Source: Lentzea sp. NBRC 105346 (GTDB lineage Bacteria; Actinomycetota; Actinomycetes; Mycobacteriales; Pseudonocardiaceae). From it: a DNA stretch of 64,000 nt. The stretch is taken from positions 372,001-436,000 of the forward strand of contig NZ_BSTQ01000004.1 in the NCBI RefSeq assembly GCF_030269605.1, read 5' to 3'. The position numbers were made by a program, and so were the translations under genes. The notes below the pieces were generated by a model, which saw only the letters and a list, made by a program, of their open reading frames with translations, was not told the origin of the DNA and did no database searches. Positions 58,202 to 64,000 of this stretch are shown piece after piece; position 1 is the stretch's first letter, and each line of letters begins with the position of its first letter.

Positions 58202-59062
58202 TTACTCGCGTTCGACCTTGATCCACAGCTCGGCTTCGGCCCGCGTGCCGTCCGCTGACAGCGTGGTCCGCAGGATCTCCGGGCCGGGCGCGGTGCGATA
58301 CGGGTTGGACGGGAACCACTCCGTGAACACGTCGCGCCACATGTACTGGAGCGCGTGCGGGAACTCGCCCTCGCTTTCGAAGACCGCCCACGTCCCGGCG
58401 GGAACGGTGACGCTCTCCATGTCGTCCGGCGCGTTGTGGTTCGTCACCACCCCGTGGAAGTAGTCGAGCTCGGTGCCCTCGGCCCGGCCGTCCGCGATGT
58501 TGTCGCTGACGTTGACGATGCCGCGAGGCTCCTGATCGGACAGTTGCTCGAGCCGTTGCAACGTGTCCTTCCCGATTCCGCGCACGAACTCGACGATCGC
58601 CGGGTTCATCCCCTCGTGAACCAGTGGCACACGCGCTTTCCTGCCCACAAGGTTGAACTGATCTTTTTCGACAATGCGATATCGCATACTGCTGTTCCCT
58701 TCGACGATGAGCCGGAAGGACATGCGAGGCTGGGACCGCAACGCCGCGCCGGTCTGCCGGGCTTCGCCGGGACCGACGCCGTGCACCGCCTTGAACGCGC
58801 GGGCGAACGCCTCGCCCGACCCGTAACCGAAGCGCACCGCGATGTCGAGCAACGTCTCCTGCCCAGCGAGCACAGCCGCACCCGCGACAGTGAGCCGCCG
58901 GCGCCGGATGTACTCGGACAGCGGCATGCCCGCCAGCGCGGAGAACATCCGCCGGAAGTGGTACTCCGACGTGACGGCGATCCGCGCGAGCTCGGCCACA
59001 TCGATCTCGGCGTCCAGGTGCCGCTCGATGTGGTCCATGGCCTGGTTCAGGCGGTCCAGCAC
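58202..59062 (-). CDS. AraC-family regulator with C-terminal GyrI-like effector domain
   Basis: A 286-residue protein: N-terminal AraC DNA-binding domain with two helix-turn-helix motifs (DVAELARIAVTSEYHFRRMF and LLDIAVRFGYGSGEAFARAF, residues ~22-90), then a GyrI-like/SOUL-type ligand-binding domain (MRYRIVEKDQFNLVGRKARV through ILRTTLSADGTRAEAELWI). Regulators of this layout (Rob/TetD or BmrR-like sensing) often answer to lipophilic compounds. GTG start with GAAGGGGTGGTGGA upstream. Its target is not evident. Confidence 0.9.
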   Translation of the reverse strand: MLDRLNQAMDHIERHLDAEIDVAELARIAVTSEYHFRRMFSALAGMPLSEYIRRRRLTVAGAAVLAGQETLLDIAVRFGYGSGEAFARAFKAVHGVGPGEARQTGAALRSQPRMSFRLIVEGNSSMRYRIVEKDQFNLVGRKARVPLVHEGMNPAIVEFVRGIGKDTLQRLEQLSDQEPRGIVNVSDNIADGRAEGTELDYFHGVVTNHNAPDDMESVTVPAGTWAVFESEGEFPHALQYMWRDVFTEWFPSNPYRTAPGPEILRTTLSADGTRAEAELWIKVERE

Positions 59063-59106
59063 TCCACCACCCCTTCCTTCCTGATCACCACGTTAGGAAT
59101 CGGACA

Positions 59107-59948
59107 CCCCGCCGGACCCGACAAGCTATGCCCGACTCGGTCGGGTCGCGCGTGGTGGGCCGGGTTGGTTTTGGGGTGGGGACGCACTCGCTGGTCGGGG
59201 TCTGGGGCGTGCGTCGCTGGGCGGGGGTGGGTATGCGGGGTGGAGGCGCGCGTGCTGGCAGGGGCTGGGACGTGCGTGGCTGGGCGGGGCGCGCCTGCGG
59301 GTCGAGGTCTGGACGAGGGGGCGTGGCGGAGTGGGGCGCACATGCTGGTCGGGTCTGGCGGGTGTGTGGCGGGGTCGGGTGGGACGTGGCGGATGTGTCC
59401 GATGGGGCGGGCGCGTGCGTGCGTGGCAGGGCCTCGCGGGGTTTCCGGCGTGGCTGGTGACGAATGCCGGACTGGGTCTGGCGGGTGTGTGGCGGGGTCG
59501 GGTGGGACGTGGCGGATGTGTCCGACGGGGCGGGCGCGTGCGTGTCTGGCAGGGCCTCGCGGGGTGTCCGGCGTGGCCGGTGACGAATGCCGGGCTGGGG
59601 CTGGCGGGGTGTCCAACTCGGTCGGGTTGCGTATGCCGGGACGGGTCTGGCGAATGGCGGGGTTTCCGGGCCGGATCCGGCGAGCGGTCTCCGCTTCGGC
59701 CGTCCTGCTGCCCGCCTGGGTGTGGCGAGTTGTGCGTGCCGAGCTCGGGCGCGGTTGCCGGGGCAGGGTCTGGCGAGCTGGGCCTGCCTGTGCCGGGCAC
59801 ATATGCCCGGCTGCGCCTGGCGGATTTGTGCTGCCTTCGCCGGGATGCGTGTGCCTGGTCGGACCCGGCGTGTTGTGCCTCCCTCGTTCGGGTCTCTCGA
59901 CTGGCCCCGGCGGGCTGCGTCCGCCTCGGCCGGGCCACACTGGCCCGC
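59107..59948. repeat. 842-bp GC-rich degenerate repeat tract without a recognisable gene
   Basis: G-rich on the plus strand and built from recurring words: GGTCTGGCG (59352, 59475, 59644 and 59767), GGGCGGGCGCGTGCGTG, and TGCCGGGC or TGCCGGAC. Frames remain open for long distances on both strands but encode only Gly/Arg/Trp or Pro/Arg/Thr low complexity with no ribosome-binding sites. It separates the AraC/GyrI gene from the hypothetical gene at 59949. Confidence 0.65.
59351..59596. repeat. Tandem duplication of a 123-bp unit
   Basis: The unit starting GGGTCTGGCGGGTGTGTGGC at 59351 is repeated from 59474, with about six substitutions (for example CGATGGGG/CGACGGGG and GGTTTCCGG/GGTGTCCGG). 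A third copy begins at 59597 (GGGGCTGGCGGG) but diverges after 11 bp. The period is a multiple of three, so any reading frame would be preserved. Confidence 0.88.
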
Positions 59949-60707
59949 ATGGGGCTTGACGGGTTCGTGCACTGCAGGTGCTGGCAGGACGGGAAGATGA
60001 CGCCACCGGCCTGCCTGGCCGGGCTCATCGTGCAGGAACCGGAAGGCTTGACCCTCTCGGTTCCCTACAAGGACAACACCGAGCTGTACGACGTGCTCGA
60101 CGAGTGGCAGAGCGAGGCGTGTCCGCACGATGACATGACCGCCGCCCTCGAGTCCGTGGGCAACTGGGCGTCGTACCGCGCTTTCCAGCACGCCGTGGCC
60201 GGGCAGGGGTTTCCCGTCCTGAACGACGTGCTGCCCAACGGCAACGGCGGCATCGTGGAGGCGGCGGAGGCGGCCGCGGCGCTGGACGAGTTGCGGCGGT
60301 TCGCCCGGCACAGCGACTTCGGCGAGGAGGCGGTCCTCTGCGACGCTGTCACGGGCGCGGTGGTGTGGCAACAGATCCGCGCGTTCGGCGGTGCGAACGT
60401 GATGTCCGCCGAGGCCGAGATGGGGGTCGACCTCGACGGGTTCTTCGTGCGGCGCGGCGACGTCGAGGTGTTCCGGGCCGTGCGGTTCAGCCAAGAGGTG
60501 GTCGACGGTGGCCAGGTGAGGTTCAGCGACGGACCGGTGGCGGTGACGCTGCCGGTCAAGCCCGTCGCAGGGCAGGCCGGAGTGCCCGGCGACCTGGTGG
60601 TGCGGTCCCGGTTGGTGGGTGCGGGCTCGTTCACGCCGGTCGTCGGCGCCCTGGTCCGGCTGTTCGAGGCGTCCGTCGAAACCGGGAATCCCGTTGTCTG
60701 GTGCTGA
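59949..60707 (+). CDS. Hypothetical soluble protein
   Basis: A 252-residue protein starting MGLDGFVHCRCWQDGKMTPP. Features are an early HCRC motif, acidic patches (LDEWQSEACPHDDM), a helical segment (AAEAAAALDELRRFARHSD) and a beta-rich C-terminus. Proteins of this look occur in other actinomycetes; no function is known to me. The frame continues upstream into the repeat tract, but protein-like sequence begins at this ATG. No clear ribosome-binding site. Four bases precede the next gene, so the two are probably co-transcribed. Confidence 0.72.
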   Translation: MGLDGFVHCRCWQDGKMTPPACLAGLIVQEPEGLTLSVPYKDNTELYDVLDEWQSEACPHDDMTAALESVGNWASYRAFQHAVAGQGFPVLNDVLPNGNGGIVEAAEAAAALDELRRFARHSDFGEEAVLCDAVTGAVVWQQIRAFGGANVMSAEAEMGVDLDGFFVRRGDVEVFRAVRFSQEVVDGGQVRFSDGPVAVTLPVKPVAGQAGVPGDLVVRSRLVGAGSFTPVVGALVRLFEASVETGNPVVWC

Positions 60708-60711
60708 GCGG

Positions 60712-61431
60712 ATGGTCGAGATCCGGGCCAACACGGTGCTGCCCGCGCGGCGTGAGCGAGTCACGCTCACCACGGCCGACGGGTTGCGGCTCGTGGGCGA
60801 GTTGGCGTTGCCCGACGGGCGGGCGCCGTTGGCCACGTTGATCTGTCTGCATCCGCTGCCCACGCACGGCGGCATGATGGACTCCCACCTCTACCGCAAG
60901 GCGGCGGCGCGGTTGCCCGCGCTCGCGGGGCTCGCGGTGTTGCGGTTCAACACGCGCGGGACCGCCAGCGAAGCCGGGTGCAGCGAGGGCGCGTTCGGCC
61001 ACGCGGAAGGTGAGCGCCATGACGTCGCGGCGGCCATCGGGTTCGCGGAGCAGCGGGGGCTGCCCGGTGTGTGGCTCGTCGGGTGGTCGTTCGGCACCGA
61101 CCTCGCGCTGATGCACGGGTGCGACCCTCGCGTGCGCGGGGCTGTGTTGATCTCACCTCCTCTCAAGTGGAGCACTGCGGAGCAACGCAGGGTGTGGGCC
61201 GGCACGGACAAGCCCGTGGTCTGCCTGGTACCCGAGCTCGACGACTACCTCCGGCCACCGCAGGCGCGGGAGCGCCTCGGGGAGGACATCCCGCACGCCG
61301 TGGTGATCGACTTCCCCGGCGCGAGGCACCTCTTCGTCGGACGGGCCGACGAGGTGCTCGACGCGATCGTCACCGCGGTGGTGCCGGAGGTGCCGACGCC
61401 GTTACCGCGTCAGTTCGTCATGACCTCCTGA
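60712..61431 (+). CDS. Alpha/beta hydrolase (dienelactone-hydrolase-like)
   Basis: A 239-residue hydrolase: TLICLHPLPTHGGMMDSHLY (oxyanion region), VLRFNTRGTASEAG, nucleophile elbow LVGWSFGTDLALMHG (Ser ~131), Asp in LVPELDDYLRPP, and catalytic His in FPGARHLFVG. Matches the small COG2945-like alpha/beta hydrolases; substrate unknown. ATG at 60712. Its last 22 bp overlap the convergent GNAT gene. Confidence 0.87.
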   Translation: MVEIRANTVLPARRERVTLTTADGLRLVGELALPDGRAPLATLICLHPLPTHGGMMDSHLYRKAAARLPALAGLAVLRFNTRGTASEAGCSEGAFGHAEGERHDVAAAIGFAEQRGLPGVWLVGWSFGTDLALMHGCDPRVRGAVLISPPLKWSTAEQRRVWAGTDKPVVCLVPELDDYLRPPQARERLGEDIPHAVVIDFPGARHLFVGRADEVLDAIVTAVVPEVPTPLPRQFVMTS

Positions 61432-61925
61432 CGCCGGTAGACGATGTCCGTGCCGTACTCGGCTTCGTGTTCACCGGTGAACACGAAGCCCAGCTTTTCC
61501 GCCACGCGTTGCGCCGGCATGTTCGGGGGCTGGGTCACGATCACCACCGGCCGGTGCGGGTGTTCGCGATCAGCCCACGCGATGGCTGCCCGCCCCATCT
61601 CCGGTGCATAGCCCTGGCCCCAGGCGGCCGGGGTGAACCGGTAGAACAGGTTGAGCGTCGCCTCCTCGGCGAGGTACTCGTGGCGCAGACCACCGAAGCC
61701 GATCACGGCACCGGTCTCGGCCAGCTCGATCGCCCAGTAGCTGACGCCGTCCGTCTGCCAGCTGCTGATCCAGTTCTGGAGCATGGTCTCGACCCGTTCC
61801 GCGCTCGGCGTGCCCATGGGGTTGAAGCGGTTGGTCTCGGGGTCGGCCATGATCTGGACCGCGGTCTCCAGATCAGTGATCGACACCGGCCTGAGCAGCA
61901 ACCTTTCGGTGCGGATGGTGGTCAT
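61410..61925 (-). CDS. GNAT-family acetyltransferase (RimJ/RimL-like)
   Basis: A 171-residue protein beginning MTTIRTERLLLRPVSITDLE, the typical RimJ/RimL-type opening. GAVIGFGGLRHEY and the acetyl-CoA loop AAWGQGYAPEMGRAAIAWA follow, then motif B PPNMPAQRVAEKLGFVFTGEH. Substrate unknown (N-terminal peptide or small molecule). ATG at 61925 divergent from the next hydrolase; an in-frame extension upstream is not needed. Confidence 0.87.
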   Translation of the reverse strand: MTTIRTERLLLRPVSITDLETAVQIMADPETNRFNPMGTPSAERVETMLQNWISSWQTDGVSYWAIELAETGAVIGFGGLRHEYLAEEATLNLFYRFTPAAWGQGYAPEMGRAAIAWADREHPHRPVVIVTQPPNMPAQRVAEKLGFVFTGEHEAEYGTDIVYRRQEVMTN

Positions 61926-61974
61926 GGGGTCACGGTACGGCGCAGGTCTGACAATTTCCGGGCAGGATCTCTCC

Positions 61975-62679
61975 ATGGACCTCGTGCTGCTCCACGCGTT
62001 CCCCCTCGACTCCGCGATGTGGCCCGCCGGACTGCGCGCGATCACCCCCGACCAGCGCGGTGGGGACCGCGAACCCGACCTCGAACACGTGGCGCGCGAC
62101 GTGCTGGCCGAGGTGAACGCGCGCGGGATCGACCGGTTCGTGCTCGGCGGCTGTTCGATGGGTGGCTACGTGGCCATGCAGGTCCTGCGTATCGCGCCCG
62201 AACGCGTCGCGGGGCTCGTTCTCGTCGACACGAAGGCCGACGCGGACACCGAGGAAGCCCGCGACAACCGGCTCGCCATGGCGAAGCGGGTGGAGGAGGA
62301 AGGCGTCGACTGGGTGCCCGACGCCCTGCTGCCCGCCCTGTTCAGCGACAACGCGCCGGAAGAGGCGGTCAGCAAGGCGCGGCGGATCATCCGGCGGCAG
62401 TCACCCGAAGAGGTGACCTGGGCACAGCGGGCCATGGCAAAGCGGCCTGACTCCACCAAGCTGCTCGAACGCACGACGGTTCCCGCGCTGGTCATCGTTG
62501 GCGAACACGACGCGCTGACGCCGCCCGCCAAGGCGCGGCAGATGGCGGACCTGCTGCCGAACAGCACGTATCGCGAGATCCCCGGCGCGGGTCACCTCGT
62601 GCCGCTGGAGGCACCAGAGGCGTTCGCCGAGGCCTTCGTCAGCTGGCAGGCACGTCAGACTTGGCAGCGTCTGACTTGA
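61975..62679 (+). CDS. Alpha/beta hydrolase
   Basis: A 234-residue protein: LVLLHAFPLDSAMWPAGLRA, DQRGGDREPDLEHVARDVL, nucleophile elbow VLGGCSMGGYVAMQVLR (Ser ~60), lid helices, Asp in IVGEHDALTPPAKA, and His in PGAGHLVPLEAPEAF. A complete Ser-Asp-His hydrolase of the esterase/lactonase type; substrate unknown. Likely leaderless or weakly initiated, as GGGCAGGATCTCTCC precedes the ATG. Its last 41 bp overlap the convergent DivIVA-like gene. Confidence 0.86.
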   Translation: MDLVLLHAFPLDSAMWPAGLRAITPDQRGGDREPDLEHVARDVLAEVNARGIDRFVLGGCSMGGYVAMQVLRIAPERVAGLVLVDTKADADTEEARDNRLAMAKRVEEEGVDWVPDALLPALFSDNAPEEAVSKARRIIRRQSPEEVTWAQRAMAKRPDSTKLLERTTVPALVIVGEHDALTPPAKARQMADLLPNSTYREIPGAGHLVPLEAPEAFAEAFVSWQARQTWQRLT

Positions 62680-63736
62680 CGGCCGGCTTCGCGAGCTTGT
62701 CGGTCGGGCCGTCCGTGGCCGGTGCGGCCGACTCCTTCTCCGCCTCCAGCGGGTCGAGCAGCGGCACGACCTCCTGCAACGCGCTGCGCACGCCATGCAG
62801 CTGGTGCGACAGCCGGTTGCGCAGGTTGCGCAGCTGGTCGACGCGCTGCGTGGCCTGTGTGATCCGGCGGTTGGCCTCCTCGGTGGCCTCACGGACGCGC
62901 CGGTTCGCCTCGTCGGTGGCCTCCTGCACGCGCGCGGTCGCCTCGGTGATCGAGTCGTGCCGGCGCTTGTTGGCCTCTTCGGTCGCCTCGCGCACACGGC
63001 GTTCGGCCTCGGCCTTCGAGGTGGCCTGCTCCTGCTGAACCGCCGTGCGGATCCGAGTGGCCTCGTCGGTGGCCTCGCGCACCCGCCGTTCGGCCTCGGC
63101 CTTCGACGAGGCCTCCTGCGAGGCGAGCGTGGCCATGGCCTCGTTGCGCCGCGCGGCCATCGCGATCTCGAAGTCCTCCTCGACGGTGACGCGCCGCTGC
63201 TCCGCCTCGTCGGCGATCTTGCGGGCGGCCGCCTCGGCCTCGCTGGTGATCTTCTCCGCCTCGGCGCGCGCCGTCTCCAGCACGCCCTTGTGCTCGGCCT
63301 CCATGGCGGTGCGGCGCTCGTCCAGCTCGGCGATCAGCTTCTCGTATCGCTGCCGCAGAACGCCCGCGTCCGCCTCGGCCTTCGCACGGATGTGACCGGC
63401 CTCGGCTTCGGCCCTGGCCTTGATCTCGTTCGCCTCGTCCTGCGCCAGGCGCAACATCCGCTGCAGGCGCTCGGAGAGCCCTTCCAGGGTGGTCGGCGGC
63501 AACGAGAGCCGCTCGACCTGGCCGCGCAGTTCGGACATCTCCGAACGCGCGGCCTCCAGCTGCCTGGCGAGGTCGTTCGTCTGGGACACCGCGGCATCGC
63601 GATCCGCGGCGAGCAGCCGCAGGTCCGAGTCGAGGCGCTCTAGATGATCCTCGACCTGGGCGCGGTCGTAACCGCGCTTGACGATGTCGAAGCCGGATCC
63701 CAGTGGGACGAGGTCACGGTCGTCGGCGAGGCCCAT
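62639..63736 (-). CDS. DivIVA-like coiled-coil protein
   Basis: A 365-residue, highly charged protein. The N-terminal ~60 residues (FDIVKRGYDRAQVEDHLERLDSD type) match the DivIVA lipid-binding start, in which GYD-x-x-Q-V precedes a coiled coil. The rest is a long Ala/Glu/Arg coiled coil with repeated blocks (KAEAERRVREATDEA, KAEAERRVREATEEA, DEANRRVREATEEANRR), ending in an Ala/Lys-rich tail. Such proteins mark poles or septa or scaffold other proteins in actinomycetes; the direct role here is inference. ATG start. Confidence 0.85.
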   Translation of the reverse strand: MGLADDRDLVPLGSGFDIVKRGYDRAQVEDHLERLDSDLRLLAADRDAAVSQTNDLARQLEAARSEMSELRGQVERLSLPPTTLEGLSERLQRMLRLAQDEANEIKARAEAEAGHIRAKAEADAGVLRQRYEKLIAELDERRTAMEAEHKGVLETARAEAEKITSEAEAAARKIADEAEQRRVTVEEDFEIAMAARRNEAMATLASQEASSKAEAERRVREATDEATRIRTAVQQEQATSKAEAERRVREATEEANKRRHDSITEATARVQEATDEANRRVREATEEANRRITQATQRVDQLRNLRNRLSHQLHGVRSALQEVVPLLDPLEAEKESAAPATDGPTDKLAKPAVKSDAAKSDVPAS

Positions 63737-63771
63737 GCCCTCAAACTACCCGCTTCCGGGTGAACGTTGCC

Positions 63772-64000
63772 TCACACACCCCGGAAACGGTTGATAGCAG
63801 GCAGATGCTTCTCGCGCAGCTCGTGATCCAGCACACCCAGACCCTCCTGCGGCGCAAGGGTGAGCACGCCCACCTTGCCCTGGTGCGCGTTGCGGTGCAC
63901 GTCGTGCGCGGCCTGCCCCGTCTGGTCCATTGAGTACACCTTGGACACTGTGGGGTGGATCTTTCCCTTGGCGATCAAGCGGTTCGCCTCCCACGCCTCG
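63772..64000 (-). CDS. ccr: Crotonyl-CoA carboxylase/reductase, C-terminal 75 residues (5' part outside window)
   Basis: NADPH-dependent reductive carboxylation of crotonyl-CoA to ethylmalonyl-CoA. The visible end reads EAWEANRLIAKGKIHPTVSK, GQAAHDVHRNAHQGKVGVLT, APQEGLGVLDHELREKHLPA and INRFRGV, the characteristic carboxy-terminus of this medium-chain dehydrogenase/reductase subfamily. Its product is the substrate of the epimerase and mutase of the ethylmalonyl-CoA pathway, in line with meaA at 35758. The gene symbol rests on the C-terminus alone. Confidence 0.85.
   Translation of the reverse strand, partial: EAWEANRLIAKGKIHPTVSKVYSMDQTGQAAHDVHRNAHQGKVGVLTLAPQEGLGVLDHELREKHLPAINRFRGV

Noticed and set aside
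59331..59948. N-terminal extension of the hypothetical gene at 59949 through the repeat tract
   Set aside because: The extension is Gly/Arg/Trp low complexity from the tandem repeat; ordinary protein-like sequence starts only at the ATG at 59949.

Overview
The window is about 70% GC, dense with GTG starts, and reads as the chromosome of an actinomycete, most likely of the order Pseudonocardiales (Saccharothrix/Lentzea/Amycolatopsis-like). The evidence is family content (EspG and PPE-like ESX proteins, DUF3558 lipoproteins, DUF2550, NucS, a long-insert Rho, WecA, ethylmalonyl-CoA pathway genes) and gene order. From argS to murA the order follows the core known in Mycobacterium tuberculosis (argS, lysA, hom, thrC, thrB, rho, rpmE, prfA, prmC, sua5-type gene, wecA, an AtpI-like gene, atpBEFHAGDC, DUF2550 gene, cobalamin adenosyltransferase, murA). 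Genus-level placement is inference.

Layout. 1-3.4 kb: 5' part of an acyl-CoA dehydrogenase, a small secreted protein, and a DUF305/DUF3105 pair, all on the minus strand. 3.4-9.7 kb: argS-lysA-hom-thrC-thrB, tightly packed and partly overlapping, making Arg-tRNA, lysine and threonine. 9.7-18 kb: rho, a repeat-rich gap with a 137-bp inverted repeat, rpmE, prfA, a BAAT-type hydrolase, lpdA and prmC. 17.9-20.9 kb: a minus-strand ESX-associated cassette (EspG, PPE-like, DUF3558, helical protein) inserted between prmC and the sua5-type gene. 21-32.4 kb: sua5-type gene, wecA, AtpI-like gene and the F-type ATP synthase genes; a minus-strand ECF sigma factor and putative membrane partner separate atpD from atpC. 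32.4-37.8 kb: adenosyltransferase, murA (with Asp117 in place of the usual Cys), a sulfite-oxidase-like enzyme and meaA. 38-51.8 kb: accessory metabolism, the mismatch endonuclease nucS, a seven-copy 34-bp tandem repeat, a sodium/solute symporter, an aldehyde dehydrogenase, an unrecognised coiled-coil/membrane-anchor pair and an iron-type binding protein. 52-54.3 kb: the PTS-type dihydroxyacetone kinase genes dhaKLM. 54.5-64 kb: a duplicated 3-hydroxyacyl-CoA dehydrogenase, small secreted and zinc proteins, an AraC/GyrI regulator, a GC-rich repeat tract with a 123-bp tandem duplication, two alpha/beta hydrolases, a DivIVA-like coiled-coil protein, and the 3' end of crotonyl-CoA carboxylase/reductase.

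How parts fit. MeaA, crotonyl-CoA reductase, the cobalamin adenosyltransferase, the acyl-CoA and 3-hydroxyacyl-CoA dehydrogenases and the aldehyde dehydrogenase point to acyl-CoA catabolism. Four of these promoters carry a TACY-N4-RGTA palindrome, which suggests one shared repressor. I found no tRNA, rRNA, CRISPR array, insertion sequence or prophage. The points most worth a second look are the sigma-factor insertion inside the ATP synthase locus, the orphan ESX cassette, the shared operator, the three intergenic repeat tracts, the coiled-coil/membrane-anchor pair and a 27-residue reading frame with a strong ribosome-binding site.
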